Positions 1-7,635 of a DNA stretch of 64,000 nucleotides are shown here, piece after piece. A program made the position numbers and the translations under genes. The first letter of the stretch is position 1; each line of letters starts with the position of its first letter. This stretch comes from Lederbergia citrea (GTDB lineage Bacteria; Bacillota; Bacilli; Bacillales; Bacillaceae_C), in assembly GCF_018343525.1 (NCBI RefSeq), contig NZ_JAGYPH010000001.1, forward strand, positions 1,617,778 through 1,681,777, written 5' to 3'. The notes below the pieces were generated by a model. That model did not search any database and was not told where the DNA came from. It worked only from the letters and a program-made list of their open reading frames with translations.

Positions 1-266
1 AGGTCAGAACTTAAATATTGACCGCCCTTGACTCCCGCTCCAGTCACTTGTGGTTTTTTCTCGATGAGGTTATTCAATTTCCATTGTAACTCGCTTCGCA
101 CTAAACCCAAATGTTCATATATATTTCCAAGCAAGCTATCATTTTTTTCTAAAAAAGCTTGCCAAAGATGAACAATATCGATTTCAGGATGATCATGTCT
201 AACTGCTATTTGCTGCGCTTCTGCAAAAGCCTCCTGCACAGTTGAAGTCATTCTACTCATATCCAC
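1..266 (-). CDS. clpB: ClpB chaperone (N-terminal part, cut by window edge)
   Basis: Only the first 88 codons are present; the gene continues leftward out of the window. The product begins (V/M)DMSRMTSTVQEAF and continues with IDIVHLWQAFLE, which matches the Clp N-domain (substrate-binding repeat) of the ClpB disaggregase, an AAA+ protein that works with DnaK to rescue aggregated proteins in the cytoplasm. I chose the GTG at 264-266: a GGGAG motif lies 9 nt upstream, and the resulting M-D-M-S-R-M-T start fits the family. The ATG at 273-275 has its GGGAG directly adjacent, too close to work. The ATPase modules cannot be seen, so a ClpC/ClpE-type N-domain is a less likely alternative. Confidence 0.8.
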   Translation of the reverse strand, partial: MDMSRMTSTVQEAFAEAQQIAVRHDHPEIDIVHLWQAFLEKNDSLLGNIYEHLGLVRSELQWKLNNLIEKKPQVTGAGVKGGQYLSSD

Positions 267-284
267 TTTGCCCATCTCCCATCT

Positions 285-332
285 TTAGAAATAAAAATAG
301 CGCAGCTCCCCGGAAAGGGGCGCCCCGCTATA
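285..332 (-). terminator. Imperfect hairpin with T-tract after yitW
   Basis: Minus-strand hairpin: outer arms 298-302/326-330, inner CCCC/GGGG arms 308-311/317-320 with a small loop, followed on the minus strand by a T-rich run at 285-298. It lies between the yitW stop and the clpB start and overlaps the probable clpB transcription start. Confidence 0.55.
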
Positions 333-358
333 TATTTTCCCGTTCCATTATTGGTCAA
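329..358 (-). promoter_or_regulatory. Candidate clpB promoter with CtsR-like half site
   Basis: On the minus strand TTGACC (353-358) and TATATA (329-334) are separated by 18 bp. TTTGACC at the -35 equals one CtsR heptad, but the second direct heptad expected after 3 bp is missing, so CtsR control is only a guess. Confidence 0.4.
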
Positions 359-379
359 ACGGATTATTTATATGAATGA

Positions 380-688
380 TCAAGTTACGCCCAGTGCAAT
401 TTTTGCATAGCGTGACATTTTATCTTTCGTCCATGGTGGACTCCAAACAATATCCACTTCTGTTTCTTTCACTTCAGGCAAATCCGCAAGTGCAGCCTGA
501 ACTTGATCAACGATAACGCCTGCAAGCGGGCAGCCCATTGAAGTAAGTGTCATCGTGACCTTAGCTACACCAGCATCATCCATGTCAACATCATAAACGA
601 GTCCTAAGTTCACAATATCAATACCAAGCTCTGGGTCAATTACCTGCTCTAGAGCGCCGTATATATTTTCTTTCAAAGCCTCATCCAT
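380..688 (-). CDS. yitW: SufT/MIP18-family (DUF59) protein YitW
   Basis: A 102-residue protein of the MIP18/SufT family, which takes part in maturation of iron-sulfur proteins in the cytosol. Visible family marks are the DPELGIDIVNLGLVY block at about 17-31 and the TSMGCPLAG block around residue 57-65, whose cysteine is the conserved family residue. Start at ATG 688 is supported by GGAGTG six bases upstream; a longer in-frame opening to 736 has no family similarity. It lies alone between yitV and clpB and is followed by a hairpin. Function is family inference; no other Fe-S assembly gene is nearby. Confidence 0.85.
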   Translation of the reverse strand: MDEALKENIYGALEQVIDPELGIDIVNLGLVYDVDMDDAGVAKVTMTLTSMGCPLAGVIVDQVQAALADLPEVKETEVDIVWSPPWTKDKMSRYAKIALGVT

Positions 689-779
689 CTCCAACACTCC
701 TTTCAAAAAAACTTCTCCCTTTATCATACCAAACAATTAAGAAAATCAAACTGAAAAGACCTGTTTGTTAAAAAAACAT

Positions 780-1559
780 TTAGTTCAGTTGATTTAGATG
801 GTTCTCGAACCAGGAAACTGTTTTTAGGAGCGCTTCCCTGCTTACTTTATGGTCTGCCTGCTCATCCACAATAAAATCGAGATCAGCTGAATTTCTTGCA
901 TAATTCTTTTTAATTTTTTCATAAAAATCATATGTAGGCTGAAATGGAACAACCGGATCTTTTTTTCCGTGCCAGAATAAAAGCGGTCTTCCTGCAAGAG
1001 CCTCGGGTTGCGCACTTAAATCATATTTCTTCAATCGGAAATATTCTTGCTCTAGCTCTTCGTTAGATAATGGCAATTTTATTCCCGATTTTTGAAGCTG
1101 TTCTATTTGCTCCCTCGCAAATCCTTCGTAATTCGGGCTGCCCATTAAGCAGACCGCTGCTCTTATCCAATCATATTGTGTTAAGGAACCGAGCGTAATA
1201 ATACCGCCCATTGATGTGCCAACAAGGCCAATTCTTTCTTTATCAACCAAGCCTCTTGCAATAAAATCATCTTTAACAACTTCTATCTCTTTGATTGTAT
1301 TTGTAACTATATCCCAGAACTCAAACACGATTTCCTCATTGCTTCGACCGTCATTTCTTTCGCCGTGTAAATTCGCTTCCGGAAGAACGACACGAAACCC
1401 TTTCTCTGCAAGCAAATAAGCAAAATGAAGGTTATGCTCTTTCGCAGAGGTAAATCCGTGTATAAAAAAAACGAGCGGAAGCATCTTTTCCTGATAACCA
1501 CTTTTTACAACATGAAGAAGCGGAATGTCTTTTACTTTCTCTTTATGAATTTGTATCAC
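780..1559 (-). CDS. yitV: Alpha/beta hydrolase, YitV-type esterase
   Basis: A 259-residue soluble serine hydrolase of the alpha/beta fold. The oxyanion HG motif is at FFIHGFTS (about 32-39), the nucleophile elbow GTSMGG puts Ser at 116, the acid is probably Asp201 in HGKKDPVVP and the base His237 in EQADHK. The protein has no signal peptide, so it acts in the cytoplasm, probably on small esters. Start is GTG 1557-1559 with an AAGGGGG Shine-Dalgarno about 7 nt upstream. Its position beside yitW matches the Bacillus yitV-yitW order. Substrate unknown. Confidence 0.85.
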   Translation of the reverse strand: MIQIHKEKVKDIPLLHVVKSGYQEKMLPLVFFIHGFTSAKEHNLHFAYLLAEKGFRVVLPEANLHGERNDGRSNEEIVFEFWDIVTNTIKEIEVVKDDFIARGLVDKERIGLVGTSMGGIITLGSLTQYDWIRAAVCLMGSPNYEGFAREQIEQLQKSGIKLPLSNEELEQEYFRLKKYDLSAQPEALAGRPLLFWHGKKDPVVPFQPTYDFYEKIKKNYARNSADLDFIVDEQADHKVSREALLKTVSWFENHLNQLN

Positions 1560-1744
1560 GATGCTACCCCCTTGGAATTTTACAACTTAAATTTTATCAC
1601 TGTACCCTATAATTTTCCAAAGAAAGGCATTTAGCAATTTTGCCATTACTTGCACGTTTCATTCTCGGCAAAGTTACAAACAATAATCTTTGAACGCAGC
1701 AATAAGCGTTCCTTTCCAATTCAAAAAAAGGCGGTGCTGTAAGA

Positions 1745-1900
1745 TTGGGTAAAAGGAGCAAATCAAAGCGCTTTATCCATCAAGGAAAAAACTCTGTACA
1801 ATTACATGCAGAGCGCTTTCCATACCGTTCTACCTTAGAAGAAGCGGAAAACAAAAAAATCGCGTTCATGGAGGAATCATCGCTGGGAGGAATTGAATAG
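1745..1900 (+). CDS. Small hypothetical protein, 51 aa, coupled to DUF3813 gene
   Basis: An open frame with TTG start at 1745-1747, preceded at about 8 nt by GGCGGTG, encoding a basic 51-residue protein beginning MGKRSKSKRF and ending SSLGGIE. It is not a family I can name. Its TAG stop (1898-1900) shares one base with the GTG start of the next gene, and the Shine-Dalgarno of that gene (GGGAGG) is inside this frame, so the two are probably translationally coupled. The coupling and the plausible ribosome site support a real gene. No membrane segment or cysteine motif is visible. Confidence 0.65.
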   Translation: MGKRSKSKRFIHQGKNSVQLHAERFPYRSTLEEAENKKIAFMEESSLGGIE

Positions 1901-2103
1901 TGGGAAAAAACGAATTGTTTCAGCAAGCGAGGCATTTTGTTGAACAAGCCCAGGAAGTATTCTCTTCAGGAGGTTCCGAAACAGAAAAACAACGTGCTAT
2001 GGAGATCGCTAAAAATACTTTATCCTCTGCTTATGCCAATACGACGTTCGCAGAGCAAAGTCAACTGCGAGAATTCCAACAGACACTTGACAGCTTAAAA
2101 TAG
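1900..2103 (+). CDS. DUF3813-type small protein
   Basis: A 67-residue soluble, mostly helical, Gln/Glu-rich protein (MGKNELFQQARHFVEQAQEV...) resembling the DUF3813 family of Bacillus small proteins; function unknown. Start is GTG 1900-1902 with GGGAGG nine bases upstream, overlapping the TAG of the 51-aa gene by one base. A strong terminator follows 15 nt after the stop. The pair forms a two-gene plus-strand unit facing ipi/yitT. Confidence 0.75.
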   Translation: MGKNELFQQARHFVEQAQEVFSSGGSETEKQRAMEIAKNTLSSAYANTTFAEQSQLREFQQTLDSLK

Positions 2104-2117
2104 CATGGCAACAATAA

Positions 2118-2146
2118 ACGGGAGCAGGTCCTATGCTCCCGTTTTT
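2118..2146 (+). terminator. Intrinsic terminator between DUF3813 gene and ipi
   Basis: Perfect 9-bp stem (2118-2126 with 2134-2142), 7-nt loop, then TTTT on the plus strand. The reverse complement has a weaker T-rich tail, so it could also serve the convergent ipi gene. Confidence 0.9.
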
Positions 2147-2522
2147 ACTCTGGAATATGAAACTTTGCACTTGCGGTAATTTTTTGTTTCACACGCTCAC
2201 CATTGATCCTTGAAGGAATCAAGAAAGCTTCCACTACATATTCTCCCGGATCTACACGCTTGCTCCCTTTTTGATAATTCCATTTTGCCTTCCATATCTT
2301 CTCTTGACCTTTTGGTATTTCCACATATTGAAAAGCCTGTAGAAAAAACATTCCATCGCTAAATTGGTATATAATCTGTCCGTCACTATTGAAAATGATA
2401 AAATCGAAAATTTGGCTTGTCGAAAATTCCAGAACCAACTCGGCGTTGGTCTGATTTATGGCAGTGAAAATAAATTTCGCCTCGTTTTTTTCTACATTTA
2501 CTGTTACACGAAAATTAATCAA
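2145..2522 (-). CDS. ipi: Intracellular proteinase inhibitor BsuPI
   Basis: A 125-residue single-domain protein of the BsuPI family, beta-sandwich inhibitors first described as intracellular inhibitors of the major Bacillus intracellular serine protease. Diagnostic stretches are the SQIFDFIIFN block near 37-46 and DGMFFLQAF near 57-65, with the strand PKGQEKIWKAKW after it. No signal peptide. Start is TTG 2520-2522; a GGGGG motif about 11 nt upstream lies just after the yitT stop (2537), so the gene is the second in a yitT-ipi unit, as in B. subtilis. Confidence 0.85.
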   Translation of the reverse strand: MINFRVTVNVEKNEAKFIFTAINQTNAELVLEFSTSQIFDFIIFNSDGQIIYQFSDGMFFLQAFQYVEIPKGQEKIWKAKWNYQKGSKRVDPGEYVVEAFLIPSRINGERVKQKITASAKFHIPE

Positions 2523-2536
2523 CGCCGCTTTTCCCC

Positions 2537-3397
2537 CTATTCCTTTCGAAAAAACCCAAAAACCTCCGTAGTTTGGACAATATTAGTAAATGCATATGGA
2601 TCCACTTCTTTAATGATATGTTCAAGATCGTATAACTCATACCTAGTGATTACAATAATCATCATTTCGTTTTGGTCGTTTGAAAAAGCTCCTCTTGCTG
2701 GAACAACCGTTATGCCACGGACCATCCGCGAATGAATGGCTTCTTTCAATTCTGACGTTTTTTTCGTAACGATCATTGCAGTAAGCTTTTGATGACGCGT
2801 GTGGATTGCATCAATGACCCTTGTAGAGGCGTACAAAGAAACAAGGGTGTAAAGGGCTTTGTCCCATCCGTATATCGCCCCTGCCGTAATAATAATAATT
2901 GCATTAATAATGAAGAAATAAGTACCAACTGGTCGATCGTTCATACGTGATAATACCATGGCAACAATATCTAGGCCACCCGTAGATGCACCCATTTTTA
3001 ATGTTATTCCGATTCCCACCGCACCAATCACACCACCGAATACGGAATAAAGCAAAATATCGGCAGTATGTGGCTGAACTGGAAGAATTTCAAGGAAAAA
3101 TGTAGTCAGCAATACGGTGATAAAACTATAAAGTGTAAAAGATTTACCAACTTTCATCCACCCTAAAATGGCTACTGGAATATTGAAAAGAAGCAATAAG
3201 ATCCCTGTAGATATTTGGATAGGTGTATAATCCGACAATAGATTTGAGATGAGCTGGGCTGCTCCAGCAAATCCGCTAGCATACACATTTGCGGGAATTA
3301 GGAAAAAGTTCAGTGATAGAGCAGTTAGAAAAGCTCCAAGAATGATAGCAGCGATTAATTTTATTTGTTCCCTGAAAGAAATTTGTTTGAGCTTCAT
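2537..3397 (-). CDS. yitT: YitT family membrane protein (DUF161 + DUF2179)
   Basis: A 286-residue membrane protein: about five or six hydrophobic segments in residues 10-190, then a soluble DUF2179 domain (about 200-286; VTKKTSELKEAIH ... RGITVVPARGAFS). The NVYASGFAGAAQLI and MGASTGGLDIVA segments are typical of the YitT family. Transport or sensing function is unknown. ATG at 3397 has AAAGGGG six to eight bases upstream. It is divergent from the DegV gene yitS and precedes ipi, the same arrangement as in B. subtilis. Confidence 0.9.
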   Translation of the reverse strand: MKLKQISFREQIKLIAAIILGAFLTALSLNFFLIPANVYASGFAGAAQLISNLLSDYTPIQISTGILLLLFNIPVAILGWMKVGKSFTLYSFITVLLTTFFLEILPVQPHTADILLYSVFGGVIGAVGIGITLKMGASTGGLDIVAMVLSRMNDRPVGTYFFIINAIIIITAGAIYGWDKALYTLVSLYASTRVIDAIHTRHQKLTAMIVTKKTSELKEAIHSRMVRGITVVPARGAFSNDQNEMMIIVITRYELYDLEHIIKEVDPYAFTNIVQTTEVFGFFRKE

Positions 3398-3437
3398 TAC
3401 TTTCCCCTTTCTTTTAGGTAAAAAAGCATCGTGACCA

Positions 3438-3466
3438 TTGTACTTTTCTTACAAAGTCGGTACACT
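3438..3466 (+). promoter_or_regulatory. Sigma-A-type promoter of yitS
   Basis: TTGTAC (3438-3443), 17-bp spacer, TACACT (3461-3466), about 80 bp before the yitS start in the divergent yitT/yitS interval. Confidence 0.6.
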
Positions 3467-3545
3467 AAAAATAAAGAATAATTTTCTGAATTGTTTTTGA
3501 GTCAAGCTTCTAATTCCAGTTATTTTATCACGAAAGGTGAATTTT

Positions 3546-4406
3546 ATGACAATCAAACTATATGCTGATAGTGCATCCGATCTCCCAATAGCGTTTTTTG
3601 AGGAAAATGGCGTGCAATTAGTTCCTCTTCAAGTACATATCGACAAGGAAGAGTATAAGGATTTACTTACAATCCAGCCCAAACAAGTATATGAGGAAAT
3701 TCGGGCGGGAAAAATGCCTAAAACTTCTCAAGCCTCACCCCAACTCTTCGAAGAGCTTTTTATCGATTTGGCTAAATCCGGTGAATCCGGATTATATATT
3801 GCCTTATCTTCTGAGCTTTCTGGTACATATCAAACGGCAGTGATGATGTATGAGCAAGTAAAAGAAGATTACCCTAATCTAGATTTAACAATCATTGATT
3901 CAAAATGTGTATCCCTTGGATTCGGTTTATTAGTGCTCGCTGCGGCTGAACAAATTAAATTGGGAGCTTCTAAAGAAGCAATCATTCAAGATCTCGAATT
4001 CCGTTGCGCCCATATGGAGCATTTATTTACAGTTGAGGATTTAGACTTCCTCGCTAAAGGCGGCCGCCTATCAAAGGCATCTGCATTTCTCGGTGGACTC
4101 TTAAATATAAAGCCACTTCTTCATGTGGAAGATGGAAAGCTTGTTCCTTTGGAGAAAATCCGCGGCAAAAAAAAGCTGATTAAAAGAATGCTTGATTTAA
4201 TGGATGAGCGTGGAGTTGACCTTGAAAATCAGACAGTCGGTATAAGCCACGGTGATGACATAGAAACAGCTCTAGAACTCAAAAAAATGATAGAAGAGCG
4301 TTTTGGAACAAAGAATTTTTACATTAATTTAATTGGCTCTGTAGTAGCTTCACATGCAGGACCTGGCACATTGGCTCTCTTTTTTTTGAATGATAAACAA
4401 TCCTAA
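3546..4406 (+). CDS. yitS: DegV family protein YitS (fatty-acid-binding)
   Basis: A 286-residue two-domain DegV/EDD-fold protein. Family members bind a long-chain fatty acid between domains and act as FakB subunits that present it to FakA kinase. Signature pieces are YADSASDLP (4-12), KTSQASP (about 57-63), ALSSELSGTYQTA, the GGRLSK block near 174-179 and HAGPGTLALFF at the C-terminus. Start at ATG 3546 has AAAGGTG six bases upstream; the GTG at 3537 has none. No fakA gene is in the window, so the kinase partner must be elsewhere. Confidence 0.9.
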   Translation: MTIKLYADSASDLPIAFFEENGVQLVPLQVHIDKEEYKDLLTIQPKQVYEEIRAGKMPKTSQASPQLFEELFIDLAKSGESGLYIALSSELSGTYQTAVMMYEQVKEDYPNLDLTIIDSKCVSLGFGLLVLAAAEQIKLGASKEAIIQDLEFRCAHMEHLFTVEDLDFLAKGGRLSKASAFLGGLLNIKPLLHVEDGKLVPLEKIRGKKKLIKRMLDLMDERGVDLENQTVGISHGDDIETALELKKMIEERFGTKNFYINLIGSVVASHAGPGTLALFFLNDKQS

Positions 4407-4462
4407 TAAGTTCCTCTCTAAAAGGGATACTAATGTAAATCCCTATCGAAAGGAGAAGGTAC

Positions 4463-4597
4463 ATGCGTTATAATACATCTGATAATGATAAGAAAGCAAG
4501 GGATAACCAGGCAGCCCGTGAAGAAAAAAACATTTTACGTGAAAAGAACTTAAAAGCAGGAAAAGATCAATATTCTCAAAAAACAGATCACCTTTAA
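4463..4597 (+). CDS. DUF3941 small protein
   Basis: A 44-residue, strongly charged protein starting MRYNTSDNDKKARDNQAARE and ending QYSQKTDHL, matching the small DUF3941 family of Bacillaceae; function unknown. ATG 4463 follows AAGGAGAAGG at a good distance. It has its own downstream terminator. No hydrophobic segment; probably unstructured or helical. Confidence 0.8.
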   Translation: MRYNTSDNDKKARDNQAAREEKNILREKNLKAGKDQYSQKTDHL

Positions 4598-4600
4598 GCC

Positions 4601-4626
4601 ACCCGGGAATCATTCTCCCGGGTTTT
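4601..4626 (+). terminator. Intrinsic terminator after DUF3941 gene
   Basis: Eight-bp GC-rich stem 4601-4608 with 4616-4623, 7-nt loop, TTTT tail; four bases after the stop codon. Confidence 0.9.
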
Positions 4627-4696
4627 CTAATGCCTCACTTGTTGATGCCGCCTTAATCCTCTATAATTGGTAGAAAAGAACCGGTGGAGGTATAAA

Positions 4697-5188
4697 ATGG
4701 CAAAGGAAAATTCATTCGATATTGTTTCCAAGGTAGAGATGCCTGAAGTAACAAATGCAATCAATGCTGCGATGAAAGAAATTCAAACACGCTATGATTT
4801 TAAAGGCAGTAAAAGTGATATTAAGCTTGAAAATGATGAACTTGTTCTCGTATCTGATGATGAGTTTAAAATGTCGCAGCTAAAAGATGTGTTGATCAGC
4901 AAGTTAATCAAACGTGGTGTTCCAATCAAAAATCTAGATTATGGGAAAATGGAAAACGCCTTCGGTGGAACAGTTCGGCAAAGGGCAAAGCTTGTCCAAG
5001 GGATAGACAAGGATAATGCTAAAAAAATTAATATGATTATTAAAAACAGTAAATTAAAGGTAAAAAGTCAGGTTCAAGATGATCAAGTGCGTGTTACAGG
5101 AAAAAACCGGGATGATCTTCAAGAAGTCATAAATGCCATTCGTTCTGCAGATTTGTCAATCGAGGTACAATTCGTTAATTACAGATAA
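4697..5188 (+). CDS. yitK: YajQ family nucleotide-binding protein
   Basis: A 163-residue member of the YajQ/UPF0234 family, two ferredoxin-like domains reported to bind nucleotides (cyclic di-GMP in some species). Sequence marks: [14 protein letters not shown] at the N-terminus, [12 protein letters not shown] near 29-40, [16 protein letters not shown] near 93-108 and a C-terminal VQFVNYR. Full family length. The start at 4697 has GGTGGAGG six bases upstream; earlier in-frame ATG at 4667 is unsupported. An EAL phosphodiesterase gene lies 3 kb away, but no functional link is shown. Confidence 0.93.
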   Translation: MAKENSFDIVSKVEMPEVTNAINAAMKEIQTRYDFKGSKSDIKLENDELVLVSDDEFKMSQLKDVLISKLIKRGVPIKNLDYGKMENAFGGTVRQRAKLVQGIDKDNAKKINMIIKNSKLKVKSQVQDDQVRVTGKNRDDLQEVINAIRSADLSIEVQFVNYR

Positions 5189-5214
5189 CCAAGATTATGC
5201 TGGGGACATGAAAG

Positions 5215-5239
5215 GAATAAAAAAACAACGAACGGGTAT
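5215..5239 (+). promoter_or_regulatory. Candidate sigma-B promoter of the SDR gene
   Basis: GAATAA (5215-5220), 13-bp spacer, GGGTAT (5234-5239). The -10 is a perfect sigma-B match, the -35 four of six against GTTTAA. It lies 58 bp before the SDR start; related Bacillus SDRs belong to the general stress regulon. Confidence 0.45.
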
Positions 5240-5270
5240 ATCATACATGTATCCTTTCGTTGTTTTTATT
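5223..5270 (+). terminator. Hairpin terminator after yajQ/yitK
   Basis: Ten-bp stem 5223-5232 with 5256-5265 (AAACAACGAA / TTCGTTGTTT), extended by an imperfect inner stem, then a T-rich run. A sigma-B-like -10 lies inside this hairpin. Confidence 0.8.
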
Positions 5271-5297
5271 TTTTTCAACTTATTAAGGAGTGATAAT

Positions 5298-6161
5298 ATG
5301 AATAACCAGCAAAAGCAGACGATGCCTAAACAAGAACAAACACATCAACCCGGCGTTGAAACAAAGATGAATCCAGAGCCAGAATCAATCAAGTCCTCCT
5401 ATCAAGGGAGCGGGAAATTGGACGGAAAGGTCGCCATTGTTACAGGAGGAGACAGCGGAATTGGTAAATCTGCTGCCATTCATTTCGCAAAAGAGGGTGC
5501 GGATGTTGCTATCTGCTATCTAGAGGAAGATAACGATGCAGAGACGACAAAGCAGCTTATCGAACAGGAAGGTCGTAAATGCCTGTTAATTCGTGGAGAT
5601 CTCGGACAAGAGAATCATTGTATCAATGTTGTAAATCAAGTAATAAATGAGTTTGGTAAAATCGATGTACTCGTTAATAATGCGGCTGAACAACACCCGC
5701 AGAAAAGCCTATTGGACATTACTGAGGCTCAGTTGGATAAGACTTTCAGGACAAATATTTATGCTTATTTCTTCCTAACAAAAGCGGTCTTGCCTCATTT
5801 GAAAACGGGTGCTTCCATTATTAATACCGCATCCATTACCGCTTATGCAGGAAGCCCGGAATTGCTAGACTATTCATCAACAAAAGGTGCGATTGTTTCA
5901 TTTACTAGGTCCCTAGCTAAGTCGTTAGCATCACAAGGTATTCGAGTCAATGGCGTAGCACCAGGTCCTATTTGGACACCGCTCATTCCAGCAACTTTCG
6001 ATGCAGAAAAGGTAAGCAAATTTGGTGGCACCCAGCCACTCGGTCGACCAGGACAACCATCCGAATTGGGTCCTGGATATGTGTATCTAGCTTCAGATGA
6101 CTCGAGCTATGTTACTGGCCAAATGCTCCATATTAATGGCGGAGAAGTAATTAATGGATAA
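5298..6161 (+). CDS. SDR family oxidoreductase (general-stress type)
   Basis: A 287-residue short-chain dehydrogenase with a hydrophilic 40-residue N-terminal extension (MNNQQKQTMPKQ...) typical of the Bacillus stress-type SDRs (YhdF/YdaD-like). Cofactor loop TGGDSGIG is at 49-56, NNAA at 127-130, catalytic Ser179, Tyr192 and Lys196 (YSSTK), and NGG near the C-terminus. NAD(P)(H)-dependent, cytoplasmic; substrate unknown. ATG 5298 has AAGGAG seven bases upstream; the in-frame opening back to 5133 runs through the yajQ terminator and is not coding. Probably monocistronic with flanking terminators. Confidence 0.9.
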   Translation: MNNQQKQTMPKQEQTHQPGVETKMNPEPESIKSSYQGSGKLDGKVAIVTGGDSGIGKSAAIHFAKEGADVAICYLEEDNDAETTKQLIEQEGRKCLLIRGDLGQENHCINVVNQVINEFGKIDVLVNNAAEQHPQKSLLDITEAQLDKTFRTNIYAYFFLTKAVLPHLKTGASIINTASITAYAGSPELLDYSSTKGAIVSFTRSLAKSLASQGIRVNGVAPGPIWTPLIPATFDAEKVSKFGGTQPLGRPGQPSELGPGYVYLASDDSSYVTGQMLHINGGEVING

Positions 6162-6162
6162 G

Positions 6163-6191
6163 AAAAAAGGCCGTTTTCACGGCCTTTTTTT
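6163..6191. terminator. Bidirectional terminator
   Basis: Perfect stem about 6163-6174 with 6179-6190, TTTC loop, A-rich on one side and T-rich on the other; serves the SDR gene (+) and the convergent GH13-like gene (-). Confidence 0.9.
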
Positions 6192-6203
6192 CATAAGTCA
6201 TTA

Positions 6204-7592
6204 TCATTTATCTGGTTGACGGTTTTGCCCTCGCTTCCAAACTATGTACATAAACAGGGCAAATACTCCAAAAATAAGAAAAATAGATAAGATGAAAGTT
6301 ATATTATAGCCGCTTTTTTCTGTCATTTTATAAATCTCAGCAGCTTCCCGCTCAATGAAAATTTCGTACTCACCATTATTGCTGCGAACCATATCTGTAC
6401 CTAGCAAACCTCGGAGTTCCTTATTATCCTCCAATTGATCAGCAGTAATAACTGCCGTCTGATCCGCGGATGTACTATTGATCGCTACTACAACCGTATC
6501 GGATTCATATTGACGCTTAAAAACCGCCATCCCGTTATTTTCGTATAATAATTCCATCGTGCCTCTTGTAAGTGCTATCTGGTCTTGTCGTATTTTACCC
6601 AATTTTGAAATATACTCAATCAACTCCTGATCAGTTCGAAAATTCATCATCGGAGTGTTTTCGGGTGCCTTTCCTCCATTAACAGCAATTTCTGAAGCAT
6701 AGTAAACGCTTGGGATTTCAGGCTGAGTATATAAATAAGTTAAAGCCATTTTCCAACGTGAACCAGGATAAGTATTATTATTTACCATGTCCCGCGTAAA
6801 TCTTTCTGTATTCTGATTATCTAAAAATGCTTCCTTCAACCCTGCAGTATCCTTATTTTGTTCCCATAAATCAAAAAGGGGAGCAAGTGATACATCTGGT
6901 TTTGAAAAAACATTTCTCAGTGGTTCATTTAAGGAGACATCCAACATACTAGTAAAGCCAGCATGTAAATATTGGCTAATCATTTCCTCGTTCAAGTTAG
7001 CAGCTGCTCCAGATAAGTAAAAATCCTTTTTCAACTTTGACAATTCCGAGGCAAACTCTGTCCAAAATGTCATTGGCATATAGTCAATATCTGTTATTTT
7101 TAAACCGTCAATATTTGTTTCGGTCACCCACCATTTGGCAACTTCAAGGATCTCTTTGCTATCTAAATCCTTGATCGGGAATTCTAGGATAATCTTCATA
7201 CTCCGTTTATGTGATTCATCCACAAGTCTCACAAAATCCTCTATTGTTCCAAAATGTTCCTCTGTCTTGTAGTAATCTTTTATCCACTCTCCGTGATAAC
7301 CGCCTTCCTCGTTATCAAAAATAGGGGATAGCTGAATAACGGTAAAGCCCATTTCTTGCAAATAATCCAATTTGTCGATAATTCCCTGAAAATCTCCACC
7401 TTGATAGCTGAGTGGATCCTTCATATTTACATCAAAATCATTTTTGTTATCACCATTATTAAATCTGTCCACCATTAATGAATAAATAACTTCATCTTGC
7501 CATAAACGTTCTTCTTTTTTGTCAGCTTTTACCGAAAAAGCGGAAAAAAGAAGAAGTGGCGCAAGAAAGAAGCATAATGCTTTTTTAAACAA
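6204..7592 (-). CDS. Membrane-anchored GH13 (alpha-amylase fold) protein, catalytic motifs lost
   Basis: A 462-residue protein: signal peptide (1-23), GH13 alpha/beta-barrel (about 30-360), small beta domain, then one transmembrane helix near 433-455 and a basic tail, so it faces outward on the membrane. The fold is clear from QDEVIYSLMVDRFNNGD, GGDFQGIIDKLDYL and HFGTIEDF. However the four catalytic regions are altered: region I reads LEFPIKD instead of an NH ending, region II DGLKITD has Lys for Arg and Thr for the nucleophile Asp, region III has Ala196 where Glu is expected, and region IV reads LDNQN instead of LDNHD. It is therefore likely a non-hydrolytic carbohydrate-binding or structural protein. 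The frame is intact, which argues against a pseudogene. Confidence 0.85.
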   Translation of the reverse strand: MFKKALCFFLAPLLLFSAFSVKADKKEERLWQDEVIYSLMVDRFNNGDNKNDFDVNMKDPLSYQGGDFQGIIDKLDYLQEMGFTVIQLSPIFDNEEGGYHGEWIKDYYKTEEHFGTIEDFVRLVDESHKRSMKIILEFPIKDLDSKEILEVAKWWVTETNIDGLKITDIDYMPMTFWTEFASELSKLKKDFYLSGAAANLNEEMISQYLHAGFTSMLDVSLNEPLRNVFSKPDVSLAPLFDLWEQNKDTAGLKEAFLDNQNTERFTRDMVNNNTYPGSRWKMALTYLYTQPEIPSVYYASEIAVNGGKAPENTPMMNFRTDQELIEYISKLGKIRQDQIALTRGTMELLYENNGMAVFKRQYESDTVVVAINSTSADQTAVITADQLEDNKELRGLLGTDMVRSNNGEYEIFIEREAAEIYKMTEKSGYNITFILSIFLIFGVFALFMYIVWKRGQNRQPDK

Positions 7593-7635
7593 ATCCGCTA
7601 CCTCCTAACATCTTCTACGCCTATTAAGATTAAAC

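Noticed and set aside
353..370. Full CtsR operator upstream of clpB
   Set aside because: Only one heptad matches; the second direct repeat is absent.
5133..5297. Longer N-terminus for the SDR protein
   Set aside because: The extension crosses the yajQ end and its terminator; a strong ribosome site marks the start at 5298.
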